DNA from: AM-1111 sp046302135
Lineage (GTDB): Bacteria > Bacteroidota > Bacteroidia > B-17B0 > Aurantibacillaceae
Reading direction: 5' to 3'
Length of the DNA: 46,369 nt
Assembly (NCBI GenBank): GCA_046302135.1
Contig: JBKCIQ010000019.1
Coordinates: 1 to 46,369, forward strand
Positions 36,289-44,273 of the stretch are shown in pieces. Below the pieces are notes generated by a model. The model saw nothing but the letters and a program-made list of their open reading frames with translations, did not search any database and had not been told where the DNA came from. Position 1 is the stretch's first letter. Every line of letters begins with the position of its first letter. The position numbers were made by a program, and so were the translations under genes.

Positions 36289-36495
36289 ATGTCTGAATTT
36301 CAAGAAAGCAAATTAGAACCGGATGATTTTTATAAAACAGAAGAAGGATATATAGTTTTTACTGAAAAATATTTACTTAAAAGAGGATATTGCTGTAAAA
36401 ACGGGTGCAAACATTGTCCTTACGGATATTGCAAAAAGTCTGACAGATTCATCAAAGTTAAAAGCGAAAATTCCTCAGATAATCTAAAGAATTAA
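36289..36495 (+). CDS. DUF5522-family small cysteine-rich protein
   Basis: A 68-residue protein with the core YIVFTEKYLLKRGYCC followed by KNGCKHCPYGYCKK, giving the C-C-x3-C-x2-C pattern of DUF5522 proteins. The cysteines probably bind zinc or an Fe-S centre. It starts 12 bases after the propeller protein's stop, on the same strand, and ends 2 bases before the convergent cobalamin adenosyltransferase stop. Function unknown. Confidence 0.85.
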   Translation: MSEFQESKLEPDDFYKTEEGYIVFTEKYLLKRGYCCKNGCKHCPYGYCKKSDRFIKVKSENSSDNLKN

Positions 36496-36497
36496 TA

Positions 36498-37079
36498 CTA
36501 AGATTTTCTTGGCAGCCAGGGACTTTCTATGGCGCCGGTAAGAGAACTTAACTTTCGTGAGAGAACAAATAAATAATCACTCAACCTATTCAAATATTTA
36601 TAGATAATTTCTTCTACATTTTCATTTTCTGCCAAACGTATAACGGAACGTTCTGAGCGCCGGCAAACACACCTAGCAACATGACAAATTGAAACGGAAG
36701 GGTGCCCGCCAGGTAAAACAAAGTTCTTCATCTCAGGAAGCTGTTCCTGCATTTTGTCAATCTCAGTTTCTAGCAACTGTACATCTGTTTCGTCAATCTC
36801 AGGAAGTTTAATTTTGTTTTTTTCAGGATCAGCGGCAAGATGTGAACCAATTGTAAAAAGTCTGTCTTGTACCTCTAAAAGAGTTTTTTCGTAAGCGCCG
36901 CTACAATCTTTAAGTTCCTTATAAATCAGAAACTGATCCCGGATAAGTCCAATGAATGAATTAAGTTCATCTATGTTTCCGTAGGCATCTATTCTGATAT
37001 GATGCTTAGGTAATCTGGTACCCCCGAGTAAAGAGGTTTCCCCTGCATCTCCAGTTTTTGTATATATTTTAAAAGCCAT
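36498..37079 (-). CDS. Cob(I)alamin adenosyltransferase, PduO type
   Basis: Transfers adenosyl from ATP to cob(I)alamin to make adenosylcobalamin for enzymes such as methylmalonyl-CoA mutase. The 193-residue protein has IYTKTGDAGETSLLGGTRL (ATP-binding start), GNIDELNSFIGL, FVLPGGHPSVSICHVARC, RRSERSVIRL, and a NRLSDYLFVLSRKL end. It is 11 bases downstream of the small barrel gene in the direction ftsY to barrel to this gene. Confidence 0.95.
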   Translation of the reverse strand: MAFKIYTKTGDAGETSLLGGTRLPKHHIRIDAYGNIDELNSFIGLIRDQFLIYKELKDCSGAYEKTLLEVQDRLFTIGSHLAADPEKNKIKLPEIDETDVQLLETEIDKMQEQLPEMKNFVLPGGHPSVSICHVARCVCRRSERSVIRLAENENVEEIIYKYLNRLSDYLFVLSRKLSSLTGAIESPWLPRKS

Positions 37080-37090
37080 GAAACTTTTTT

Positions 37091-37807
37091 TTACCAGGAG
37101 AACTTTTTCTCTTTAAATCCAAAAGTATATTTCATTCCCAAGCGGATATTTACGTGATTAAGGAACAAATCCTTTTTAGCGGCATCAATCGCGTATGGAG
37201 TTCCGAAGTTATTTGCATAATAAAACTCCACAAAAGGTACAAATGCGTTAGAACCATGATGTGCGTTTCTACCAAATCTATAGGTATCGAATCCTAGACC
37301 TGCAAAAAAATTGGTAACAGATGAGCTTGATCCATTCTTTGAATCAGAGTTTAACTTCCGCATTTCAGCACCAAGTATTAAATACGATTTAAAATTCGCG
37401 AAAATAATTGCCTTTGCACCTTTACAGGTCTGACGATTTCCTCCACCTGCCATTCTCGTTCTTACTTCAGTAAGCCATTGCCACTGCAATGCAAACTGAA
37501 AATCGAGATATGAATTATCTATTAATTCTGTAGTCGTTTTTTCAGTAGAATGAAATGAAGCGAGATAAAACTGAGAATTACTCATCGCAAAAGCCGCTGT
37601 TGCATTTAATTCCCAACTCAGGTGGTGATTGTACCTCAATCCAAAAGATGTCCCTGATGGAGAAGGGCTTTTCTGATAAATAGAGTTAGTGAAAAAATTT
37701 GCCCCTCCAAATACATCCACACTATTTAGCTGGGGGAACATTTCAGAAACAATAAAAATCGAAAATAGAATTACGATTTGTTTTAAGTGTTTAATTAGAA
37801 AGGTCAT
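37091..37807 (-). CDS. Predicted small outer-membrane beta-barrel protein
   Basis: A 238-residue protein with a hydrophobic N-terminal signal (about 1-26) and beta-barrel-like aromatic alternation ending in RLGMKYTFGFKEKKFSW. It resembles Bacteroidota outer-membrane beta-barrel proteins of unknown role; I recognise no specific family. It lies 62 bases after ftsY and 11 before the cobalamin adenosyltransferase. Confidence 0.62.
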   Translation of the reverse strand: MTFLIKHLKQIVILFSIFIVSEMFPQLNSVDVFGGANFFTNSIYQKSPSPSGTSFGLRYNHHLSWELNATAAFAMSNSQFYLASFHSTEKTTTELIDNSYLDFQFALQWQWLTEVRTRMAGGGNRQTCKGAKAIIFANFKSYLILGAEMRKLNSDSKNGSSSSVTNFFAGLGFDTYRFGRNAHHGSNAFVPFVEFYYANNFGTPYAIDAAKKDLFLNHVNIRLGMKYTFGFKEKKFSW

Positions 37808-37869
37808 TTCAAAGTTTTATCTAAATTAATTTAAAACCTGTTGTTTTCCAAAAGTACTAAATACAACAA

Positions 37870-38829
37870 TTACTTAGTGGGATGGAAGAGAGAATCCACA
37901 AACTCAACCCTGTTAAATACTTGCAGATCTTCCATCTTTTCACCAACACCAATATACTTTACCGGTATTTTAAATTGATCAGAAATACCTATTACAACAC
38001 CTCCTTTTGCGGTACCATCAAGCTTTGTTAATGCTAAAGCTGTTACATCAGTTGCCGCAGTAAACTGTTTACATTGTTCAATTGCATTTTGTCCGGTAGA
38101 CGCATCCAAAACCAAAAGTACCTCATGTGGAGCATCCGGGATTACCTTTTGCATTACCTTCTTTATTTTCCCCAACTCATTCATCAAGTTTACTTTATTA
38201 TGCAATCTTCCGGCTGTATCAATTATAACAACATCAGAAGATCTAGATAATCCTGAACTTACTGTATCGTAAGCAACAGATGCAGGATCTGCACCCATAC
38301 CTTGTGATACAATTGGCACACCTACTCTTTCACTCCAAATGGTTAATTGATCAACTGCTGCCGCCCTAAAAGTATCAGCGGCACCTAAAAGAACATTGTA
38401 TCCTTTGGATTTAAAAGCATTGGCAAGCTTTCCAATTGTTGTGGTCTTTCCTACTCCATTTACACCCACCACCATTATCACATATGGCTTTTTACCCTCA
38501 GGTATTAAAAAATCATTTTCGTCCTTAGTATTGTTTTCCGTTAGTAATGCTGCAATTTCCTCTTTCAAAATCTTATTGAGCGAGGAAGTTCCAAGGTATT
38601 TATCTTTCGCAACTCTTTGTTCTATTCTTTTAATAATCTTCAAAGTAGTTTCTACTCCAACATCTCCTGTAACAAGTACTTCTTCCAGATTATCCAGAAC
38701 TTCAGCGTCTACCTCCGACTTTCCGGCAACAGCCTTAGTAAGCCTTGAAAAAAAACCTTCCTTTGTTTTTTCAAGTCCCTGATCTAGTCGCTCCTTTTTA
38801 TCTTTTGAAAAAAAATTAAACAGGCCCAT
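37870..38829 (-). CDS. ftsY: Signal recognition particle receptor FtsY
   Basis: SRP GTPase receptor that docks ribosome-SRP complexes at the membrane. The 319-residue protein is the NG domain with a short basic N-terminus, without the long acidic region of E. coli. GVNGVGKTT at 122-130, DTFRAAAVDQL, DTAGRL and TKLDGTAKGG are intact. It follows rpmG and DUF4295 but is separated from them by a terminator-like hairpin at 38866-38903, so it may be separately transcribed or receive read-through. Confidence 0.97.
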   Translation of the reverse strand: MGLFNFFSKDKKERLDQGLEKTKEGFFSRLTKAVAGKSEVDAEVLDNLEEVLVTGDVGVETTLKIIKRIEQRVAKDKYLGTSSLNKILKEEIAALLTENNTKDENDFLIPEGKKPYVIMVVGVNGVGKTTTIGKLANAFKSKGYNVLLGAADTFRAAAVDQLTIWSERVGVPIVSQGMGADPASVAYDTVSSGLSRSSDVVIIDTAGRLHNKVNLMNELGKIKKVMQKVIPDAPHEVLLVLDASTGQNAIEQCKQFTAATDVTALALTKLDGTAKGGVVIGISDQFKIPVKYIGVGEKMEDLQVFNRVEFVDSLFHPTK

Positions 38830-38865
38830 TCATCAATATTTATTGTTCATTTAGTAACCACTATC

Positions 38866-38903
38866 AAAAAGAAAAGCTTCTTCCGAAACCGAAAGAAGCT
38901 TTC
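38866..38903 (-). terminator. Intrinsic terminator after DUF4295
   Basis: AAAGCTTCTT (38893-38902 read on the minus strand) pairs with AAGAAGCTTT (38873-38882) as a 10-bp perfect stem around a 10-base loop. It is followed by TCTTTTT (38866-38872). It lies 18 bases after the DUF4295 stop and before ftsY. Confidence 0.68.
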
Positions 38904-38920
38904 ACAAAAAAACATTAGGA

Positions 38921-39076
38921 TTATTTTGACTTCAAAAAATCCTGAACATGATCGTTATGTACAATCTCTTCCTTAAATGTATAAGCTCCGCTCTTCGGAC
39001 TTTTCACTAATTTTATAACTTTTGTAAAGTCTTTTCCTTTACCGGTCTTTAGTGTTGCAACAACCTTCTTTGCCAT
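38921..39076 (-). CDS. DUF4295 small ribosome-associated protein (possibly bL38)
   Basis: A 51-residue protein reading MAKKVVATLKTGKGKDFTKV then an SPKSGAYTFKEE core and ending HNDHVQDFLKSK. It lies 17 bases after rpmG and matches DUF4295, a Bacteroidota-specific family encoded between rpmG and ftsY. From memory, a newly found 50S protein, bL38, was reported from a Flavobacterium ribosome structure; I believe it corresponds to this family but I am not certain. The composition (basic, small) fits a ribosomal protein. Confidence 0.8.
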   Translation of the reverse strand: MAKKVVATLKTGKGKDFTKVIKLVKSPKSGAYTFKEEIVHNDHVQDFLKSK

Positions 39077-39093
39077 AATCTAATTTTTAAAAA

Positions 39094-39276
39094 TTATTTA
39101 ATTTCTTTATGAACTGTCATTTTGCGAAGAATTGGATTGTATTTTTTCAATTCCATTCTTTCTGTTGTATTTTTCTTATTCTTAGTAGTGATGTATCTTG
39201 AAGTACCAGGCTTTCCGCTCTCTTTGTGCTCTGTACACTCTAATATCACTTGAATTCTGTTTCCTTTCTTTGCCAT
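39094..39276 (-). CDS. rpmG: 50S ribosomal protein L33
   Basis: The 60-residue protein begins MAKKGNRIQVILECTEH and contains RYITTKNKKNTTERMELKKY and the ending NPILRKMTVHKEIK, typical of L33. Only one cysteine is present, so it is the non-zinc type. rpmB (L28), which often precedes it in Bacteroidota, is not adjacent. A TATCTTTG -7 box lies 35 bases upstream. Confidence 0.95.
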   Translation of the reverse strand: MAKKGNRIQVILECTEHKESGKPGTSRYITTKNKKNTTERMELKKYNPILRKMTVHKEIK

Positions 39277-39311
39277 AATTAAATACTTTTAGTTATCCCA
39301 AAAACGGGGCA

Positions 39312-39319
39312 CAAAGATA
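39312..39319 (-). promoter_or_regulatory. Predicted rpmG -7 box
   Basis: TATCTTTG on the minus strand ends 35 bases before the rpmG ATG. It matches the consensus and is identical to the thrS box at 6908-6915. Confidence 0.45.
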
Positions 39320-39361
39320 TACTTTTTTACTTAATAATAATAAAAATTGATTACAATATAT

Positions 39362-40315
39362 TTAGTGTGAAACAATAAATTTCTTTGAATAAGTCTTATC
39401 CGGACTTAAGGATATACTTAAATAATAAATTCCGGAAGGGTATTTTGACGTATTGATAATCAAATCTTTAGAATCAAAATTAAATGTTTCCATTACCTCG
39501 CCAATTGAGTTTAGTACCGATATTTTCCTATTCTTAGGCTCATTAAATTTAACATTAAATCTATCAGAAGCAGGAACGGGATAAAAAGCTAATAATTCAT
39601 TTTCGATATTTTCCTTTATTCCTACAGGGGTAAGCAAAATATCGTCTACCCAAAGTACACTACCAATTTTTGGCGAGCTGTATTTAACCGAAAGTACTCC
39701 GCCAGTTAGTAATGCAATCGACTTTATATTGCTGGAGGCGAAGTAAATATTTGCAGTATCAGGGTTACCTGATGTTAAATACGCTGATCTGTAATTTAAC
39801 TGAATGGAATCTGATGTGAATGTTGATGCAGAACCCATTACAATTCTTCCTTCTGCAACGGTATCCCTAAAGGTACCATTCCATTTGGTTAAATAAACTC
39901 CGGCTGAGGCAGAGTCAATTCCAGAAGGAGCATATTTGTAGTAAAAATTAACAGCTGTGGGTCTACCGGTAAAAGCAAATCCGGGCTTTATATTAAGCGA
40001 AGGAGTTGCAACAATGTTTCCAGTTAGGGCGAAACAAACAGTATCAGGAACTCCTGCACTCGTACCGAAATTAAAACCAAGTTTCACAGTTTCCAGTTTC
40101 ATTGAAAAGTTTCCAGAATGAATGTTTGGAGAACCCGCTTTATGACAAACAGTATCATTTAAAGGTGAACCCAAAACATTGGCTGATGTCCAACCCTGCG
40201 GATGTGGAAATCCAAATGGTGGAGGATTCCAAGTTTCAAAGTCAAAACTTGGTTGTTGCGCTGACACAAAAGTAAATGAGATGAAAGTAAAAACGTTTAG
40301 TAAAATTCTTTTCAT
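39362..40315 (-). CDS. PCMD-like secreted protein with T9SS type A sorting domain
   Basis: A 317-residue exported protein with a signal peptide ending at FVSAQ. The N-terminal 230 residues have the FDFETWNPPPFGFPHPQGW opening and SVLWVDDILL close of PCMD-type (putative carbohydrate metabolism) beta-sandwich domains. The C-terminus from AFYPVPASDRFNVKF to KKFIVSH is a T9SS type A sorting domain. It is probably a surface or secreted glycan-binding protein. 44 bases downstream of the Rieske-like lipoprotein in the same direction. Confidence 0.8.
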   Translation of the reverse strand: MKRILLNVFTFISFTFVSAQQPSFDFETWNPPPFGFPHPQGWTSANVLGSPLNDTVCHKAGSPNIHSGNFSMKLETVKLGFNFGTSAGVPDTVCFALTGNIVATPSLNIKPGFAFTGRPTAVNFYYKYAPSGIDSASAGVYLTKWNGTFRDTVAEGRIVMGSASTFTSDSIQLNYRSAYLTSGNPDTANIYFASSNIKSIALLTGGVLSVKYSSPKIGSVLWVDDILLTPVGIKENIENELLAFYPVPASDRFNVKFNEPKNRKISVLNSIGEVMETFNFDSKDLIINTSKYPSGIYYLSISLSPDKTYSKKFIVSH

Positions 40316-40359
40316 AATAATTGATTTATGATTTACGAAGGTAGTGAATTTTGAGGTTA

Positions 40360-40782
40360 TTAATTGGAAATATTGAGCACTGTCCCATCATAGTTACAGT
40401 TGTAAGTTTTCAAGTTTGCTGATGCCGGACCTTGAATTACCGAACCATCAAGTAGTAAAAATTTACTGTTGCATATGGTGTCTTGAATTGTTACGTTGTC
40501 AGTAAGAACTCTCAATCTTGCAGAGGTATTTGGATCATAGGTACAAGTTCTGTCATAAGCCATAAACTCAGTATTAGACTTTCTGTAAACAATAATTCCC
40601 TTATTTCCACCGGTAAGGTATACCCAGCCACCAGGAACACCAATATTGGTTGCAAACTGAGGGTCCGAAGGATAAATGGTAACATTTACCGATTGTACAG
40701 GCACATTAGAATTGTTACTATTGTCCTTATTGCAGGACAAAAGAATGAATGAAGTAATGGCAAATAATACTATGTGTTTCAT
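40360..40782 (-). CDS. Rieske-fold-like lipoprotein lacking cluster ligands
   Basis: A 140-residue predicted lipoprotein (lipobox SFILLSC, Cys17). The rest resembles a Rieske beta-sandwich: a YDRTCTY segment (Cys80-Thr-Tyr82) where CxH is expected, and TICNSK (Cys104-Asn-Ser-Lys107) where CxxH is expected. These are followed by LLDGSVIQGPASANLKTY, strongly like the Rieske GPAxxxLxxY end. With Tyr82 and Lys107 in the histidine positions it should not hold a [2Fe-2S] cluster. It lies alone upstream of the PCMD-like gene. A non-redox binding role is likely. Confidence 0.65.
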   Translation of the reverse strand: MKHIVLFAITSFILLSCNKDNSNNSNVPVQSVNVTIYPSDPQFATNIGVPGGWVYLTGGNKGIIVYRKSNTEFMAYDRTCTYDPNTSARLRVLTDNVTIQDTICNSKFLLLDGSVIQGPASANLKTYNCNYDGTVLNISN

Positions 40783-40876
40783 GATCTAAATTTAATAAGT
40801 ATTTTGATTGTTTAATTTTCATAAACAGAATTTTATTTAAACCACATTCTTGTATGGAGTAATATTGTAATTTCGC

Positions 40877-42535
40877 ATGAGATTTAAATTGGATTTTAAG
40901 GAAAATAATAAACCTAACAGCGATAAAAGATTTTTTCTTTTTATTCCTTTATTATTTGGCATTATTCTAACCCTAGGTGTTTTTATCGGATATTTTATTC
41001 ACTCTCGCTTAAGCGGAAGATTTTCGGTAAATAACAGTTCAAGTAATTCAGGTGATAAAATTGCAAGTATACTAGACTATATACATTCCAACTATGTGGA
41101 TACTATAGATAAAAAAAACCTTGAAGAAAAAGCTATTACTTCCTTGCTTCATGGACTTGACCCTCATTCAGATTATATTCCGGCCAGCGAACTTCAACAA
41201 GTTAATGAACCCATGCAAGGTAATTTTGAAGGTATTGGCGTTGAATTTAATATTATTAATGACACTGTAACTGTAATTACTCCTATTAACGGAGGACCAT
41301 CTGAAAAAGCCGGAATTCTTGCAGGCGACAAAATTGTTTTGGTTGAAAAAGAAAAAGTTGCAGGCGTAAAAATCACAAATAAAAAGATATTTAGTTTGCT
41401 TAGAGGAAAAAAAGGAACAAGTGTTAACATTTCTATAAGAAGAGGTGGAAGTAAAAACCTACAGCAATATAAAATTGTAAGAGGCGAAATTCCTCTGTAC
41501 AGTGTTGATGTATCCTATATGGTAAATAAAAATGTTGGTTACATTAAAATCAGTCGGTTTGCAATGACCACCTATGATGAGTTCATTAAAGCTTACCAAG
41601 CACTACAAAGAAAAGGTATGCGTAAAATGATACTTGATTTGCGCGGAAATCCAGGTGGTGTTTTACCTGCAGCAGTTAACATATGCGATGAATTCCTTTC
41701 GAAGGGTTATAATATTGTATATACTGAGGGAAAAGCAAGCCCTAAGCGTATTCACAAATCAACTTCAACCGGAGGTTTTGAGAGAGGAGAAATTGTTGTT
41801 TTAATTGACGAAGGATCTGCCAGTGCAAGTGAAATTGTTGCAGGAGCACTGCAAGATAATGACAGGGCAGTAATTGTTGGAAGAAGAAGTTTTGGAAAAG
41901 GACTTGTTCAAGAACAAATTGATCTGGATGACGGATCGGCTATACGACTTACAATTGCAAGATATTATACCCCAACCGGACGTTGCATACAAAAACCATA
42001 TACAGACGACAAAGAAGCATACTATGAAGAGGAGTTTAACAGAATTGAAAACGGTGAGCTTTTTTCCGCAGACAGCATTAAATTTCCTGACTCTTTAAAA
42101 TTCAGAACACCAAACGGAAAAATTGTTTATGGTGGAGGTGGAATTATGCCTGATATATTTGTTCCTATTGATACTTCAGGAAGAACCTCCTTTTTAAGAA
42201 AAGTTTTATATAGCGGACAGGTAAATACTTTCGCCTTCACCTATGCAGATCAGAATAGGGAAAAATTAAATAAACTTGGATCTGCATCTAAATTTATCTC
42301 CGATTTTAAAGTTGATGATGCTTTGTTTGCACAATTAATTTCTCATCTTGAAAAAAGTAATATAAAAGGAGATATTTCAGGAATTAAGAAGAGTGAAAAA
42401 ATATTAAGAAATCAATTAAAAGCATTGATCGGAAGATCCATTTTCAACAATGAAGCCTATTTTCCTGTTTTAAATTCAGAAGACAAAACTATACTCAAAG
42501 CTGTAGAAATTCTTAACCAAAAATCAGCACTTTAA
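40877..42535 (+). CDS. S41-family C-terminal processing peptidase (CtpA-like)
   Basis: A 552-residue envelope protease. A single N-terminal transmembrane segment (about 20-43) is followed by a PDZ domain (about 110-195, NFEGIGVEF, GPSEKAGILAGD). The S41 catalytic domain carries DLRGNPGGVLPAAVNICDEF, the Ser-containing GSASASEIVAG and the Lys-containing GRRSFGKGLVQEQ, completing the Ser/Lys dyad. A C-terminal extension of about 150 residues is common in Bacteroidota members. Its role is probably processing or turnover of envelope proteins. The ATG at 40877 is preceded by TAATTTCG, one base from the -7 consensus. Confidence 0.94.
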   Translation: MRFKLDFKENNKPNSDKRFFLFIPLLFGIILTLGVFIGYFIHSRLSGRFSVNNSSSNSGDKIASILDYIHSNYVDTIDKKNLEEKAITSLLHGLDPHSDYIPASELQQVNEPMQGNFEGIGVEFNIINDTVTVITPINGGPSEKAGILAGDKIVLVEKEKVAGVKITNKKIFSLLRGKKGTSVNISIRRGGSKNLQQYKIVRGEIPLYSVDVSYMVNKNVGYIKISRFAMTTYDEFIKAYQALQRKGMRKMILDLRGNPGGVLPAAVNICDEFLSKGYNIVYTEGKASPKRIHKSTSTGGFERGEIVVLIDEGSASASEIVAGALQDNDRAVIVGRRSFGKGLVQEQIDLDDGSAIRLTIARYYTPTGRCIQKPYTDDKEAYYEEEFNRIENGELFSADSIKFPDSLKFRTPNGKIVYGGGGIMPDIFVPIDTSGRTSFLRKVLYSGQVNTFAFTYADQNREKLNKLGSASKFISDFKVDDALFAQLISHLEKSNIKGDISGIKKSEKILRNQLKALIGRSIFNNEAYFPVLNSEDKTILKAVEILNQKSAL

Positions 42536-42601
42536 AAGTTTATTCTCACAAATCATTTTCTCTGAGATTGTTTTTTTTTAATTTAGTCGAAAACTAAAAT
42601 T

Positions 42602-43204
42602 ATGGCATTTGAATTACCCAAATTAAATTATTCGTTTAATGCGCTTGAGCCGCACATTGACGCACGCACGATGGAAATACACCACGGAAAACATCATCAG
42701 GCCTATATTACCAACCTCAACAATGCAATTGCAGGCACTGAAACAGAAACGCTTAGCATAATTGAAATCTGTAAAAACATCTCTAAACATCCAGTAGTAG
42801 TTAGAAATAACGGTGGAGGGCATTACAACCATGATCTTTTCTGGAAAATAATGTCCCCTAATTCCGGGGGTACTCCAATAGGAGATTTAGCCTCTGCAAT
42901 TGATGCTGCCTTTGGGAATTTTGAAACTTTTAAAACTCAATTCTCACAGGCCGCGGCAACGAGATTTGGATCTGGGTGGGCTTGGTTGATTGTTCAAAAT
43001 GGAAAACTGGCCGTTTGTTCTACGCCCAATCAAGATAATCCTCTAATGGATATAGCAGATGTAAAAGGTACTCCTATTTTGGGGATTGATGTATGGGAAC
43101 ATGCCTATTATTTAAATTATCAGAACAGGCGCCCCGATTACATTTCCGCTTTTTGGAATGTAATCAATTGGAACGAAGTAGAGAAAAATCTAAAGTCGGC
43201 CTAA
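42602..43204 (+). CDS. Superoxide dismutase (Fe/Mn family)
   Basis: Cytoplasmic enzyme that removes superoxide. The 200-residue protein has metal ligands in EIHHGKHHQAYI (His27), HYNHDLFW and DVWEHAYYLNYQNRRPDY. FGSGWAWL is also present. Fe versus Mn specificity is not decided from these residues. It is flanked by a terminator just downstream (43227-43253) and is probably monocistronic. Confidence 0.97.
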   Translation: MAFELPKLNYSFNALEPHIDARTMEIHHGKHHQAYITNLNNAIAGTETETLSIIEICKNISKHPVVVRNNGGGHYNHDLFWKIMSPNSGGTPIGDLASAIDAAFGNFETFKTQFSQAAATRFGSGWAWLIVQNGKLAVCSTPNQDNPLMDIADVKGTPILGIDVWEHAYYLNYQNRRPDYISAFWNVINWNEVEKNLKSA

Positions 43205-43226
43205 ATTTAGAATTACAATATATAAG

Positions 43227-43253
43227 CGCAGCCTTTTTAGGTTGCGTTTTTTT
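43227..43253 (+). terminator. Intrinsic terminator after superoxide dismutase
   Basis: CGCAGCC (43227-43233) pairs with GGTTGCG (43240-43246), with one G-U pair, around a six-base loop, and is followed by seven T residues. Confidence 0.8.
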
Positions 43254-43322
43254 ATTTAAGGTTGATAAACATTTAGTAAACAAAGATTAGGCTAACACAC
43301 TTAATTCTAACTTAGCGTTATT

Positions 43323-43745
43323 ATGAAATTAAAACTCATACTTTTCATTGTATTTTTTTGTTGCTTAGGCTACTCAGCGAACAATATTGAAAAAAATCAG
43401 AAAGTAATTACAATTGAAGATGAATTTTTTTTTAGGCAAGAACAAAATGACAACAAACCAAATGCATTAATAAAGATTTTGAAAAAGCGCCTAAAGCATA
43501 CAAAAAGAGCAATGGCTGCTGTTTTAGCTTTTCCTCTGCCATTTGGGGTTTTGGCCTTACACAGGATTTACCTTGGAACCGCACCGCATGTTCCGGTTGT
43601 TTACCTTGGCACTGTTGGTGGTGTTTTTGGAATTTTACCTTTTATCGACTTTTGTGTTTTAGTTTTGGATAGAAAAGTAGACAGGTTCCTGAACAATGGC
43701 AGAGTTTTTATGTGGATAGAAGAGGAAAAAAGAACTGAAGAATGA
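43323..43745 (+). CDS. TM2-domain membrane protein with signal peptide
   Basis: A 140-residue protein with an N-terminal signal-like segment (about 1-19) and a linker of about 45 charged residues. A TM2 domain follows: two helices joined by the LHRIYLGTAPH loop (the TM2 G/HRxYLG motif). The tail is charged and ends EEEKRTEE. TM2 proteins are small membrane proteins of unknown function. Its stop overlaps the start of sixA (ATGA at 43742-43745), so the two are translationally coupled. Confidence 0.8.
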   Translation: MKLKLILFIVFFCCLGYSANNIEKNQKVITIEDEFFFRQEQNDNKPNALIKILKKRLKHTKRAMAAVLAFPLPFGVLALHRIYLGTAPHVPVVYLGTVGGVFGILPFIDFCVLVLDRKVDRFLNNGRVFMWIEEEKRTEE

Positions 43746-44239
43746 AAGAAGTTTTTTTAGTTAGACATGCCAAATCTGACTGGGCGCACGAGTTTTTAAA
43801 TGACATTGACAGACCACTTAATGAAAGAGGTTATGCCGATGCATACAGAATGGCAAAATTATTTAAAGACAAATTTGAAATTCCAGATAAAATACTTTCC
43901 TCACCTGCTACACGTGCAATAAATACCGCATTTATTTTTTCGAGAATTTTTAATATTGAAGAAGAAAAAGTTGAAATTGAAAAATTGATATTTGAAGCAA
44001 GCTTTAAAACAATTACTACAGTAATTTCCAAAATAGATAATAGTATTAATTCAATAATTTTATTCGGGCACAACCCTGGACTAACTAACTTTATAAATGA
44101 AAAAAGTGATGCAGTGTTAGATAATTTACCAACCTGCGGAATTGTTCGAATAAAGTTTGAAATTAGTAACTGGGATGAAATTTTAAATCATAACGGTCTA
44201 TTCATTTCTTCAGAATTCCCAAAGGATTTTCGTTCTTAA
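43742..44239 (+). CDS. sixA: SixA-like phosphohistidine phosphatase
   Basis: A 165-residue histidine-phosphatase-superfamily protein. LVRHAKS places the catalytic His at residue 9; the second His is in LFGHNPGLT at residue 110. The small single-domain size matches SixA, which dephosphorylates phosphohistidine on phosphotransfer proteins. It overlaps the TM2 gene start-to-stop and precedes ppk1 by 34 bases. Confidence 0.9.
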   Translation: MKEVFLVRHAKSDWAHEFLNDIDRPLNERGYADAYRMAKLFKDKFEIPDKILSSPATRAINTAFIFSRIFNIEEEKVEIEKLIFEASFKTITTVISKIDNSINSIILFGHNPGLTNFINEKSDAVLDNLPTCGIVRIKFEISNWDEILNHNGLFISSEFPKDFRS

Positions 44240-44273
44240 CGATTTAATAACATTAATTTCTTTACTTTGAATT

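Noticed and set aside
42548..42580. Possible hairpin followed by T-run between the processing peptidase and superoxide dismutase genes
   Set aside because: Only about five pairs with a bulge; the T-run more likely belongs to the dismutase promoter region (TAATTTAG at 42579-42586).
43093..43290. Small ORFs overlapping the superoxide dismutase and other conserved genes
   Set aside because: They lie in another frame of strongly conserved genes and have no domain or signal; treated as shadows.
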